Of a stretch of DNA of 64,000 nt, positions 25,731-34,913 are shown in pieces (the stretch's first letter is position 1; the number at the start of each line of letters is the position of its first letter). Made by a program: the position numbers and the translations under genes. The notes under the pieces were generated by a model. It saw only the letters and a program-made list of their open reading frames with translations, was not told the origin of the DNA and searched no databases. The DNA is from NVTR01 sp036479015 (GTDB lineage: Bacteria; Pseudomonadota; Alphaproteobacteria; Rhodobacterales; Rhodobacteraceae). The stretch is from NCBI GenBank assembly GCA_036479015.1, contig JAZGFB010000033.1, forward strand, positions 53,682-117,681, read 5' to 3'.

Positions 25731-25816
25731 GTATTTGACCTATGCCTGCGCTACCCCAATGTCCAGCTGTGCAGGGGCGATGGGTTATTTGCAGTTATTC
25801 AATATTCATTCAATCG

Positions 25817-25835
25817 CTTGCATCGGGTTTGCAAA
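25817..25835 (+). promoter_or_regulatory. Candidate ScfR operator before pccB
   Basis: CTTGCATC (25817-25824), three bases, then a perfect TTTGCAAA (25828-25835), about 71 bases upstream of pccB. A further TTTGCAGT lies at 25788-25795. The octamer matches the one upstream of scfR. The three-base spacing differs by one from the four-base spacing I recall for PccR. Confidence 0.5.
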
Positions 25836-25906
25836 TATCCGGGAAACTCCTTTTGATTATTGCTGAAACCCTATATCAGTCGTAAAAACAAACAGGAAAT
25901 TGACCA

Positions 25907-27439
25907 ATGACAGATATCCTGCAAGAGCTTGAAGCCCGCCGCAAACAGGCCCGTATGGGGGGCGGCGAAAAGCGTATTGCGGTGCAGCATTCAAAAGGCA
26001 AGCTCACCGCACGTGAACGGGTTGAGCTGCTGTTGGATGATGGGTCTTTTGAAGAGTTTGATATGTTCGTGGCGCATCGTTGTGTCGACTTTGGCATGGA
26101 AGAAAACCAACCCGCTGGCGACGGTGTGATAACCGGGTGGGGTACGATCAATGGTCGTATGGTCTATGTGTTTAGCCAGGATTTTACCGTTTTTGGCGGC
26201 TCTTTGTCGGAAACCCACTCGCAGAAAATATGTAAAATCATGGACATGGCAGTGCAGAACGGCGCACCGGTCATTGGTATTAACGATTCAGGTGGTGCAC
26301 GTATTCAGGAAGGCGTGGCATCTTTGGCTGGGTATGCCGAGGTGTTTCAACGCAACATCATGGCGTCAGGCGTCGTGCCGCAGATCAGTCTGATCATGGG
26401 GCCCTGTGCCGGGGGCGCGGTATACAGCCCAGCGATGACCGATTTCATCTTTATGGTTAAAGACACGTCCTATATGTTTGTCACCGGTCCCGACGTGGTG
26501 AAAACCGTCACCAACGAGATTGTCACCGCAGAGGAACTGGGGGGCGCTGCCACCCATACGAAAAAATCGTCAGTGGCCGATGGTGCCTTTGAAAATGACG
26601 TTGAAGCATTGACCGAAGTGCGCCGGCTGGTGGATTTTCTGCCGCTTAATAACCGCGAAAAGCCACCCGTTCGGCCATTTTTTGATGATCCGGGTCGGCT
26701 TGAGCACAGTTTGGACACCTTGATCCCTGACAATGCCAATACGCCCTACGACATGAAGGAATTGATCCTGAAGCTGGCGGATGAGGGCGATTTTTATGAA
26801 ATTCAGCAGGATTTTGCCAAGAACATCATCATCGGCTTTATCCGGTTAGAGGGGCGATCAGTGGGTGTTGTTGCCAACCAGCCGATGGTTCTGGCCGGGT
26901 GTCTGGATATTGACAGTTCGCGCAAAGCTGCGCGCTTTGTGCGGTTTTGTGATGCCTTTGAAATTCCTATTCTAACGCTTGTGGATGTGCCGGGCTTTTT
27001 GCCCGGAACCTCGCAGGAATATGGCGGCGTGATCAAGCATGGGGCCAAGTTGCTGTTTGCTTATGGCGAAGCAACTGTCCCCAAGGTTACGGTGATCACC
27101 CGCAAAGCCTATGGCGGCGCTTACGATGTGATGTCGTCCAAGCACCTGCGGGGTGATTTCAACTATGCCTGGCCAACAGCCGAAATAGCGGTGATGGGGG
27201 CCAAGGGTGCCACAGAAATCATTTTTCGCTCTGAGCTGGGTGACCCTGAGAAAATTCAAGCCCGTACTGCTGATTATGAAAACCGATTTGCCAATCCATT
27301 TGTGGCGGCTGAAAAAGGGTTTATTGATGAAGTCATTCAGCCCCGATCAACGCGCAAACGGATCAGCCGTGCATTCGCGTCCCTTAGGGGTAAGAACCTT
27401 AAGAACCCGTGGAAAAAGCATGGTAATATTCCACTTTAA
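25907..27439 (+). CDS. pccB: Propionyl-CoA carboxylase, beta (carboxyltransferase) subunit
   Basis: 510 residues, full length for PccB. The acyl-CoA carboxyltransferase pattern is clear: HSKGKLTARERVELLLDDGS near the start, GGSLSETHSQKICKIMDMA, INDSGGARIQEGVASLAGY (N-half oxyanion loop), GPCAGGAVYSPA, and VDVPGFLPGTSQEYGGVIKH with RKAYGGAYDVMSSKHLRGD in the C-half. Together with PccA it makes (S)-methylmalonyl-CoA from propionyl-CoA. It opens the propionate block and lies divergent to the MFS-scfR genes. Confidence 0.95.
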   Translation: MTDILQELEARRKQARMGGGEKRIAVQHSKGKLTARERVELLLDDGSFEEFDMFVAHRCVDFGMEENQPAGDGVITGWGTINGRMVYVFSQDFTVFGGSLSETHSQKICKIMDMAVQNGAPVIGINDSGGARIQEGVASLAGYAEVFQRNIMASGVVPQISLIMGPCAGGAVYSPAMTDFIFMVKDTSYMFVTGPDVVKTVTNEIVTAEELGGAATHTKKSSVADGAFENDVEALTEVRRLVDFLPLNNREKPPVRPFFDDPGRLEHSLDTLIPDNANTPYDMKELILKLADEGDFYEIQQDFAKNIIIGFIRLEGRSVGVVANQPMVLAGCLDIDSSRKAARFVRFCDAFEIPILTLVDVPGFLPGTSQEYGGVIKHGAKLLFAYGEATVPKVTVITRKAYGGAYDVMSSKHLRGDFNYAWPTAEIAVMGAKGATEIIFRSELGDPEKIQARTADYENRFANPFVAAEKGFIDEVIQPRSTRKRISRAFASLRGKNLKNPWKKHGNIPL

Positions 27440-27514
27440 GACCATTAAGGAAGCTGTTTATATGACTGAAATTCACCTATTTTTCAATATACAGAAGCTG
27501 GATAAAACTTAACA

Positions 27515-27889
27515 ATGGCCCGTGATCCAATGACAAAACACCGTGGTTTCCCTGGGCGGCTGCCGGGAACTGACTTTCAGTTCACCTTGCGCCGGGCTAA
27601 CGCCAGGGGGGTTTCGCCGATAATTCGTCGCGAGCGACACGCAGACCGTCGCCCCGCAGACAAGCGTGCCGATGAGGGTTTCATGGCCGCGCTCTGGGCA
27701 CAATTTGGCGATGCTCCATTTGAACGGGGGAATTTGGATGCGGGGCGTTTGTCCTGGCTTTGGGGGCGCGAAATCGTTGCCGCCGAGGATCCGTTTGATT
27801 TGCAAAATTATGAATCACTGTTGAAAATTGATGTGCCCCGGGCCCAGGCGGCATTTCCGGACGTGTTTGACGCGCCAGATTCGGCGTGA
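27515..27889 (+). CDS. Conserved-looking hypothetical protein in the pcc cluster
   Basis: 124 residues, basic in the first half (RRANARGVSPIIRRERHADR) and acidic at the end, with no signal peptide or membrane segment. It contains FMAALWAQFGDAPFERG and LSWLWGREIVAAEDPFD, which suggest a small soluble protein. I recognise no family. The ATG at 27515 has no good ribosome-binding site; ATG 27530 is an alternative. Its place between pccB and pccA on the same strand is the only functional hint. Confidence 0.6.
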   Translation: MARDPMTKHRGFPGRLPGTDFQFTLRRANARGVSPIIRRERHADRRPADKRADEGFMAALWAQFGDAPFERGNLDAGRLSWLWGREIVAAEDPFDLQNYESLLKIDVPRAQAAFPDVFDAPDSA

Positions 27890-28208
27890 TTGTGCTGAAT
27901 ATTGCGCATGTTTGGCGGAAAATGGCCGAAAATTCAGTGTTTTCAGAGCAGAGTTTACCCGTGGGGCCGACTCGGGCCAACCTGACCTTAGTAGCTGGTC
28001 CCTCCAACAAATTTCCGGCTGCTAATTGTCAAAACCGTTACCCTTCCCCTTTTAAGAGGTCTGGTCATTACCTGATCAGACCTCTTAATCTTTTGGGGCG
28101 TCGGCATTGGATCGCTTATTTAGGTGATGCCGGTAAGAAAACCTTTGCTTTGCCCTATAATAAAAGGGCAAATAGCGGTGTAAAAACAACAGAAAAAGGC
28201 ATTCGAGT
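27890..28208 (+). other. Intergenic region inside the pcc cluster
   Basis: About 320 bases without a supported gene. The main feature is the long hairpin at 28053-28094, listed separately. The stretch upstream of the hairpin shows no family signature in any frame. The last 60 bases are AT-rich and probably carry the promoter of the small lipoprotein. Confidence 0.5.
28053..28094 (+). terminator. Long hairpin, probable terminator
   Basis: A 15-bp stem with a single G-U pair and a five-base loop (TTACC): the outer arms are TAAGAGGTCTG and CAGACCTCTTA, continuing inward as GTCA/TGAT. On the plus strand it is followed by ATCTTTT, so it probably ends the transcript of the 124-residue gene. Confidence 0.75.
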
Positions 28209-28412
28209 ATGCAAAAGAAAATTTGGACCGTCGCGGTTGCGGCACTTATTTCATTGTCAGCCTGTGGTGACACTGCCCTTGAGCAGGGCCTATTGGGCGC
28301 AGGTGCTGGTGCAGGAACGGCCATCATTCTTGGTGGTGACGCAACGACTGGCGCAATTCTGGGTGGCGCGGCCAACGTGCTTTACTGCCAGAACAATCCT
28401 TCAAAGTGCTGA
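28209..28412 (+). CDS. Small glycine-rich lipoprotein
   Basis: 67 residues. A lipoprotein signal with lipobox LSAC (Cys about 19) is followed by a glycine/alanine-rich segment, GLLGAGAGAGTAIILGGDAT, resembling a glycine-zipper that could insert in or associate with a membrane. Two Cys occur near the end (LYCQNNPSKC) and may form a disulfide. AAAGG lies about 10 bases upstream. It is flanked by two hairpins, so it is probably transcribed on its own despite lying between pccB and pccA. Confidence 0.75.
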   Translation: MQKKIWTVAVAALISLSACGDTALEQGLLGAGAGAGTAIILGGDATTGAILGGAANVLYCQNNPSKC

Positions 28413-28455
28413 TCTGATAGCAATCAGTAACGCATTTTTGCTTCCTAAACAATTT

Positions 28456-28491
28456 AACGGCCATCAGGGTTTAGCCCCGGTGGCCGTTTTT
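28456..28491 (+). terminator. Rho-independent terminator before pccA
   Basis: ACGGCCATC (28457-28465) pairs with GGTGGCCGT (28479-28487) with one G-U; the extra CAGGG/CCCCG bases extend the helix. It is followed by TTTTTG. It should end the small lipoprotein transcript only about 50 bases before pccA. Confidence 0.8.
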
Positions 28492-28543
28492 GTATGCGGT
28501 CGCTGTCCTTTGCCGGCCCCAGCATCGTTCAAAGGGATGGCCA

Positions 28544-30544
28544 ATGTTTGATAAAATACTAATCGCTAACCGCGGCGAAATTGCCTGTCGGGTGATCAAA
28601 ACAGCGAAAAAAATGGGCATTGCCACAGTGGCCATTTATTCAGACGCTGATCGCAATGCCTTGCATGTTCAAATGGCCGACGAAGCCGTGCGCATCGGTC
28701 CGCCCCCTGCTAATCAGTCTTATATCCTTATTGAAAACATCATGCAGGCGGTCCGTGACACCGGTGCCCAGGCTGTCCATCCGGGCTATGGTTTTTTGTC
28801 TGAGAACCCGGAATTTGCCACAGCGTTGCAGGCAGAGGGTGTGGCATTCATCGGCCCACCTGTGGGGGCAATCCAGTCCATGGGCGACAAGATCACCAGC
28901 AAAAAAATAGCCCAAAAAGCAGGTGTTTCCACCGTGCCGGGCTATATGGGGCTGATCGCGGACGCCGATGAAGCGGTGAAAATATCAAATCAGGTTGGCT
29001 ATCCGGTGATGATCAAAGCCTCTGCCGGGGGCGGTGGTAAAGGCATGCGCGTGGCCTGGAATGACGATGAGGCCCGGGAAGGGTTTCAAAGTTCAAAGAA
29101 TGAAGCGGCAAATTCCTTTGGGGACGACCGGATTTTCATTGAAAAATTTATCACCCAGCCCCGGCATATTGAAATTCAGGTGCTGTGTGACACCCATGGC
29201 AGCGGCATTTATCTGGGCGAGCGGGAATGTTCCATCCAGCGTCGCCATCAAAAAGTGATCGAGGAAGCCCCGAGCCCGTTTCTGGATGCGAGTACCCGAA
29301 AAGCCATGGGGGAACAGGCCGTAGCGCTGGCGCAAGCGGTTGATTATGCCAGTGCCGGAACTGTTGAATTTATTGTTGATGGGGAGCGGAACTTTTATTT
29401 CCTGGAAATGAACACCCGTTTGCAGGTTGAGCACCCGGTGACTGAATTGATCACTGGTGTTGATCTGGTGGAGCAGATGATTTGCATTGCCCAAGGTGAA
29501 AAACTGAAACTGGCGCAAAGTGACGTGGTGCTAAACGGTTGGGCTATTGAAAGTCGGCTGTATGCCGAAGACCCGTACCGCAATTTTCTGCCCTCGATCG
29601 GGCGGCTTAGCCGCTATCGTCCGCCGGCCGAAATCAGCACCGAAACCCAAGTGATCCGCAATGACACCGGTGTTTATGAAGGCGGTGAAATCAGTATGCA
29701 TTATGATCCGATGATCGCAAAGCTGTGTACCTGGGCCCCAAAGCGCGCCGATGCTATTGCCAATATGAGCACGGCACTTGATGCCTTTGAGGTGGAAGGC
29801 ATCGGTCATAACCTGCCGTTTCTAAGCGCGGTCATGGATCATCCGAAATTCATTGCCGGCGATATCACAACGGCCTTTATCGAAGAAGAATACCCTGATG
29901 GGTTTGCAGGTGTCAGCCTTTCATCAGATCAGCTGCGCCCCATCGCCGCCGCCGCCGCCGCCATGTACCGCGTCGCGGAAATTCGGCGCACCCGGGTTTC
30001 GGGCCGGATGGACAACCATGAGCGTAAAATTGGCGTTGACTGGGTTGTTTCGCTGCAAGGTCACGATTTTGCTGTGACCAGTGACGCTGACCGCCAGGGT
30101 GCGTCGATCCGGTTTGAAGATGGCACTGTCATGCGGGTGGAAAGCGGCTGGACGCCGGGGGATAGTTTGGCCGTTTTGACCGTTGCAGGTGAAGAATTGA
30201 CCCTAAAGGTTGGTAAAATCCCCAACGGGTTTCGCATCCGGACGCGCGGTGCCGACCTAAAGGTTTATGTCCGCACGCCACGACAGGCTGAACTGGCCGC
30301 GCTTATGCCCACAAAAACGCCGCCTGACACATCAAAATTTCTGCTTTGCCCAATGCCGGGACTGATCGTCAGTGTGAATGTTGAGCAAGGTGAAACAGTG
30401 CATGAAGGCCAAGCGCTTTGCACGGTTGAAGCCATGAAAATGGAAAACATCCTGCGGGCGGAAAAAACCGCAAAAATCATCAAAGTTTGCGCCAGCGTAG
30501 GTGATAGCCTGGCAGTTGACGCCGTAATTATGGAATTCGAATGA
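28544..30544 (+). CDS. pccA: Propionyl-CoA carboxylase, alpha (biotin carboxylase/BCCP) subunit
   Basis: 666 residues from ATG 28544 (MFDKILIANRGEIACRVI). Biotin carboxylase fills residues 1-450 with the ATP-grasp glycine loop KASAGGGGKGMRVAW and ERECSIQRRHQKVIEEAPSP. A linker/BT domain follows. The C-terminal biotin carrier domain has EAMKMEN, with the biotinylated Lys about 35 residues from the end. It carboxylates biotin with bicarbonate and ATP for PccB. GGGATGG upstream serves as ribosome-binding site. The stop overlaps the next gene by ATGA. Confidence 0.95.
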   Translation: MFDKILIANRGEIACRVIKTAKKMGIATVAIYSDADRNALHVQMADEAVRIGPPPANQSYILIENIMQAVRDTGAQAVHPGYGFLSENPEFATALQAEGVAFIGPPVGAIQSMGDKITSKKIAQKAGVSTVPGYMGLIADADEAVKISNQVGYPVMIKASAGGGGKGMRVAWNDDEAREGFQSSKNEAANSFGDDRIFIEKFITQPRHIEIQVLCDTHGSGIYLGERECSIQRRHQKVIEEAPSPFLDASTRKAMGEQAVALAQAVDYASAGTVEFIVDGERNFYFLEMNTRLQVEHPVTELITGVDLVEQMICIAQGEKLKLAQSDVVLNGWAIESRLYAEDPYRNFLPSIGRLSRYRPPAEISTETQVIRNDTGVYEGGEISMHYDPMIAKLCTWAPKRADAIANMSTALDAFEVEGIGHNLPFLSAVMDHPKFIAGDITTAFIEEEYPDGFAGVSLSSDQLRPIAAAAAAMYRVAEIRRTRVSGRMDNHERKIGVDWVVSLQGHDFAVTSDADRQGASIRFEDGTVMRVESGWTPGDSLAVLTVAGEELTLKVGKIPNGFRIRTRGADLKVYVRTPRQAELAALMPTKTPPDTSKFLLCPMPGLIVSVNVEQGETVHEGQALCTVEAMKMENILRAEKTAKIIKVCASVGDSLAVDAVIMEFE

Positions 30545-32115
30545 CGCTTAATCAAACCAAATCAAGCAGCAACTTTATGGTGCTGTCGATATTGTCGGGA
30601 CTTGGGTTTCTGCTGCTACTGGAAGCCATGGCCCTGTGGCTGACGGGGGGGCGTTTTGAATACCCGTTGGATGATGTCTATATTCACCTGGCAATGGCCG
30701 AGGGGATCAGGGCTGGCGGCTACGGTGTGAACCCGGGTGAATATGCATCTGCGGCGTCCTCGGCGCTGTACCCGTTCCTGCTATTGCCAGTGTTCCCACC
30801 GGAAATTCAGCGAATAGTGCCCATGTTTTGGAATGTAGTTGGCTTGGTCGCATCGGCAGTTTTATGGGCAAAACTTTTGATTGCGGGCGGTTATGGTTCT
30901 GACAGGTTGCGCCCCATCGGGCTGGGGCTGGCGATTGCCGGGCCAATTGCGCTGTTGATGTCCAGCACCGCCTTTTTGGGCATGGAGCATACCCTGCACA
31001 CGGCCGCCAGCCTGGCGATACTGCTGGGGCTGGTGCGGCTTATTCAGGGCAGTCCAAACTGGACCCTGTTGTTTGCGGGTATATTTTTGTCGCCGATATT
31101 GCGCTATGAAGGTCTGGCACTTGCGCTATTGGCCTGCGGTGTCTTGTTTATAAGCGGTCACCGGGGGCGCGCCGGGGTAGGGATGGTGCTGGCTGTGTTG
31201 CCGCTGGCGATGTTTTCCGGGTACCTTATGTCTTTGGGGCTTGATCCGCTGCCCAATTCGATACAGGCCAAACAGCTGATCGCCGCCAAGGCTGACGCCA
31301 ATATGTTGCAAAGTCTGATCGCCAAGTTTCGCAATAATATTTCAAACGGGGGCGGCGCTATTTTGCTGGGCTTTGTGCTGGCACTTTGGGCGGCATTGGT
31401 TGCCAGCAAAACTGTGCGATCCGGTCCCTATAGGCTATTGACCATGGTTCTGATTGTCGCCGGGGCAGGGCACTTGTTTTTGGGTCAGATCGGCTGGATG
31501 AACCGATATGAACATTACATACTGACGGTGCTGGTTGCCGGGTTGCTGCTGGTGGTTGGTTCTGTGTCCGACAGACTGTCAAAACCGGCGCTTGCCGCTA
31601 TTGCAGCCCTGGCCATGGGGATCCCGTCGATGTGGTATCTGCCGGAAGTGGTCGGCCATTTCCCAATTGGTCCCCGGGCAGTTCACCATCAACAGGGCCA
31701 GATGTCGGTGTTTGTCAAACAGCACCTGAACGCCCCTGTGGCGGTTAATGATATTGGTTGGCTGTCTTGGGACAACGAAAACTATGTGCTTGATCTATGG
31801 GGGCTGGCATCGGCCAAGGCTTTGCACCTACGCCTTGGTGACACAGATGATGGCTGGGCTGGTCCATTGGCCCAAGAGCACGACGCAGTGGTGGCGATGA
31901 TTTACCAAAAATGGCTTGCAGACGCGGTTGATCCTAGCTGGGTGCGTCTTGGTGACTTTCGCCTAAAAGACTGGCGCGGATTTTTGGGTGGCCATACCGT
32001 GACGTTTTATGCAACCGCGCCACGCCATGTTCCGGCGGCATTAAAAGCGTTGGATGAGTGGGTGCCGGGGTTGGATCCGCTTACATATTTCGAATATACC
32101 CAAGGGCCCGATTAA
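30541..32115 (+). CDS. GT-C-like polytopic membrane protein
   Basis: 524 residues with about ten hydrophobic segments. Near the first segment is PLDDVYIHLAMAEGI (Asp44-Asp45) followed by GYGVNPGEYASAASSALYP: the acidic pair in the first periplasmic loop, plus the start of a substrate-binding loop, is typical of GT-C glycosyltransferases that use polyprenyl-linked sugars. The last about 130 residues are soluble. The gene starts inside the pccA stop (ATGA), so it is likely translated with pccA, although no link to propionate metabolism is known. No close family is recognised. Confidence 0.75.
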   Translation: MTLNQTKSSSNFMVLSILSGLGFLLLLEAMALWLTGGRFEYPLDDVYIHLAMAEGIRAGGYGVNPGEYASAASSALYPFLLLPVFPPEIQRIVPMFWNVVGLVASAVLWAKLLIAGGYGSDRLRPIGLGLAIAGPIALLMSSTAFLGMEHTLHTAASLAILLGLVRLIQGSPNWTLLFAGIFLSPILRYEGLALALLACGVLFISGHRGRAGVGMVLAVLPLAMFSGYLMSLGLDPLPNSIQAKQLIAAKADANMLQSLIAKFRNNISNGGGAILLGFVLALWAALVASKTVRSGPYRLLTMVLIVAGAGHLFLGQIGWMNRYEHYILTVLVAGLLLVVGSVSDRLSKPALAAIAALAMGIPSMWYLPEVVGHFPIGPRAVHHQQGQMSVFVKQHLNAPVAVNDIGWLSWDNENYVLDLWGLASAKALHLRLGDTDDGWAGPLAQEHDAVVAMIYQKWLADAVDPSWVRLGDFRLKDWRGFLGGHTVTFYATAPRHVPAALKALDEWVPGLDPLTYFEYTQGPD

Positions 32116-32137
32116 TTATGATACCTGTGGGCAATAT

Positions 32138-32584
32138 TCAGGAACCACCGGCACGGGCGTCGCGCAATTCCTGTTGTCGCAAATCTGTTTTATCGATAGA
32201 ACGCGATATTTCACGCGTATCCCAAGGCGTGGCTTTGCGCAGCTTTACCACACCATCCTTATCAATCAGAACAAAGTTGAACCCCCGTGGCCGCAATGTG
32301 TTGCGGATGTCAGACGGTGATGCGGGATCAAAGTCAGCAATGACAACCACGTCGCGCTCTGTCAGATCGGCAGCACGATCCTGTAATAGTGCCAGTTGCT
32401 TTTGGAACGCCGGGTCTAGCTCGGAGTCCGCAAAAACCACGATCAGCCGGTTAAGCCAGAGGAATTCGACCAAGGTCACGTCACCTGCGTTGCGAATATC
32501 AAGCGGCGGGTCGCCTTCGGCATTGGCGCTGCCGGCCCCAAGGGCAAGAAAAACAAGGGTAATCAGGCTTAATAGCTGTTTCAT
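32138..32584 (-). CDS. DUF4174 domain periplasmic protein
   Basis: 148 residues from ATG 32584 (GGAGAG just upstream); the longer frame to 32647 lacks support. A signal peptide ends near GSANAEG. The rest is a thioredoxin-like fold of the DUF4174 group (VTLVEFLWLNRLIVVFADSE, VVVIADFDP, FNFVLIDKDGVVKLRK), without a CxxC pair. It is convergent with the GT-C-like gene and divergent from the mutase gene. Function is unknown. Confidence 0.82.
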   Translation of the reverse strand: MKQLLSLITLVFLALGAGSANAEGDPPLDIRNAGDVTLVEFLWLNRLIVVFADSELDPAFQKQLALLQDRAADLTERDVVVIADFDPASPSDIRNTLRPRGFNFVLIDKDGVVKLRKATPWDTREISRSIDKTDLRQQELRDARAGGS

Positions 32585-32698
32585 AAACTCTCCGCTCCCC
32601 ATGAATATAGGGAGTGGTGACGGGAATGCGAATGGCCAGGCCGCCAAAAACCCAAAACATTTTTCTCCAAGCGACCCAGAAAAGCTGAGGAGCCTACC

Positions 32699-34855
32699 AT
32701 GCCCGACATGAAATCATGGCAATCAAGCGCCGAAAAAGAACTGCGTGGCCGGGCACTGGACGATTTGAATTGGCCCACGCCAGAGGGCATAACCATCAAG
32801 CCTGTCTACAGCGAGCCGGACATTGCCGGTCTTGATCATATGGGCAGCCTGCCCGGCGCCGCCCCCTATACACGTGGGCCCAAGGCAACCATGTATGCCG
32901 GGCGCCCCTGGACCATTCGCCAATATGCCGGGTTTTCCACGGCCCAGGAAAGTAATGCGTTTTATCGCAAAGGCCTGGCTGCCGGTCAGCAGGGGGTGTC
33001 AGTGGCTTTTGATCTGGCCACCCACAGGGGGTACGACAGCGACCATGAACGGGTTGAGGGTGATGTCGGCAAGGCCGGAGTGGCAATAGACAGCGTTGAA
33101 GACATGAAGATCCTGTTTGACGGCATCCCGCTGGATCAGGTGTCAGTTTCCATGACCATGAATGGTGCGGTGATCCCGGTTTTGGCGGCGTTCATTGTGG
33201 CGGGCGAAGAACAGGGCGTGGCGCACGCTGATCTGTCAGGCACCATTCAGAATGATGTTCTGAAGGAATTTATGGTCCGCAACACCTATATCTACCCGCC
33301 TGAACCCAGCATGCGGATTGTCAGCGACATTATTGAATTTTCATCGACGCAGATGCCGCGGTTCAATTCAATCTCAATTTCCGGCTATCACATGCAGGAA
33401 GCCGGAGCGAACCTGGTGCAGGAACTGGCGTTCACGCTTGCCGACGGGCGCGAGTATGTGCGCGCCGCGATTGCCCGTGGGCTGGACGTGGACGCCTTTG
33501 CGCCACGGCTGTCGTTTTTCTTTGCCATCGGTATGAATTTTTTCATGGAAGCCGCCAAGCTGCGTGCCGCGCGGTTCCTGTGGCACCGGATCATGTCAGA
33601 ATTTAAGCCGCAAAAGCCCGGCAGCCTGATCTTGCGCACCCATTGCCAGACTTCGGGCGTTAGCCTGCAGGAACAGGACCCCTATAACAACATCGTGCGC
33701 ACCGCCTTTGAAGCTATGAGCGCGGTATTGGGGGGCACCCAAAGCCTGCACACCAACAGCTTTGACGAAGCCATCGCGTTGCCCACAGAATTTTCAGCCC
33801 GCATTGCCCGCAACACCCAGCTTATCCTGCAAAATGAAACCGGGGTCACCAATGTGGTCGACCCATTGGCCGGGTCATATTACGTTGAGAAACTGACCAG
33901 CGACATGATCGATGAAGCTTGGAAGCTGATCTGTGAAGTGGATGAGCTGGGCGGCATGACCGAGGCGGTTGCTTCCGGTATGCCAAAAATGCGCATCGAG
34001 GAAGCGGCGGCCAAACGCCAGGCGGCGATTGACCGGGGCCAAGAGGTGATCGTCGGGGTCAACAAATACCAGCCGGAAACCAAAGACCCGGTTGAGGTGC
34101 GCGAAATAGACAATACCGCAGTGCGCGACGGCCAAATTGCCCGGCTGACGGATATTCGCGCCAAACGTGATACCAACGCGGTTCAAGTCGCCCTGGAAAA
34201 CTTGGAAAAGGCTGCGAAATCCGGTACCGAAAACTTGTTGGAAGCCGCTATTCACGCCGCCCGGGCCCGCGCTACCGTTGGGGAAATCTCACTTGCAATG
34301 GAAAATGTGTTTGGCCGCCACAGCGCCGAAGTGAAAACATTGGCTGGGGTTTACGGCGCGGCCTATGAGGGCGACGCGGAATTTGCCAAAATTCAGCAGG
34401 ATATTGAATTATTTGCCAATGAAAAAGGCCGCCGCCCCAGTATGCTGGTGGTGAAGATGGGACAGGATGGCCATGACCGGGGTGCAAAAGTTATAGCCAC
34501 GGCATTTGCCGATATCGGCTTTGATGTCGATGTTGGGCCGCTGTTTCAAACCCCTGACGAAGCTGCCCAGGATGCGGTTGATAGGCAGGTCCATATCGTT
34601 GGAATTTCCAGTCAGGCGGCAGGCCATAAAACACTGGCCCCGCAGCTTATCCAGGCTTTAAAGGATAAGGGCGGCAAGGATATTGTGGTTGTCTGCGGTG
34701 GCGTCATTCCGCAACAGGACTATGATTTCCTGATAGATGCTGGCGTCAAAGCCATTTTTGGCCCCGGCACCAATATCCCCCAGGCGGCGCGGTCAATTTT
34801 GCAAATTGTGCAGGGTAATATTCCTAATGATCCAACCCCGGGTCTTTTACGTTGA
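32699..34855 (+). CDS. mcm: Methylmalonyl-CoA mutase
   Basis: 718 residues, full length. The N-terminal TIM-barrel has YAGFSTAQESNAFYRKGL, VAFDLATHRGYDSDHERV and MTMNGAVIPVLA. The C-terminal cobalamin domain carries the DxHxxG motif in KMGQDGHDRGAKVIATAFAD, with GISSQAAGHKTL and VVCGGVIP completing the base-off/His-on B12 site. It isomerises (R)-methylmalonyl-CoA to succinyl-CoA, the last step after PccAB. No epimerase or MeaB-type GTPase gene is present in this window. Confidence 0.95.
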   Translation: MPDMKSWQSSAEKELRGRALDDLNWPTPEGITIKPVYSEPDIAGLDHMGSLPGAAPYTRGPKATMYAGRPWTIRQYAGFSTAQESNAFYRKGLAAGQQGVSVAFDLATHRGYDSDHERVEGDVGKAGVAIDSVEDMKILFDGIPLDQVSVSMTMNGAVIPVLAAFIVAGEEQGVAHADLSGTIQNDVLKEFMVRNTYIYPPEPSMRIVSDIIEFSSTQMPRFNSISISGYHMQEAGANLVQELAFTLADGREYVRAAIARGLDVDAFAPRLSFFFAIGMNFFMEAAKLRAARFLWHRIMSEFKPQKPGSLILRTHCQTSGVSLQEQDPYNNIVRTAFEAMSAVLGGTQSLHTNSFDEAIALPTEFSARIARNTQLILQNETGVTNVVDPLAGSYYVEKLTSDMIDEAWKLICEVDELGGMTEAVASGMPKMRIEEAAAKRQAAIDRGQEVIVGVNKYQPETKDPVEVREIDNTAVRDGQIARLTDIRAKRDTNAVQVALENLEKAAKSGTENLLEAAIHAARARATVGEISLAMENVFGRHSAEVKTLAGVYGAAYEGDAEFAKIQQDIELFANEKGRRPSMLVVKMGQDGHDRGAKVIATAFADIGFDVDVGPLFQTPDEAAQDAVDRQVHIVGISSQAAGHKTLAPQLIQALKDKGGKDIVVVCGGVIPQQDYDFLIDAGVKAIFGPGTNIPQAARSILQIVQGNIPNDPTPGLLR

Positions 34856-34913
34856 TGCTAAAATCTTTGTGATCCGGCCTGACAGTCCCGGCCAAAGCCG
34901 CTAGAACCAGGAA

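Noticed and set aside
27462..27512. 16-residue frame between pccB and the 124-residue gene
   Set aside because: Too short to support, although a leader peptide cannot be excluded.
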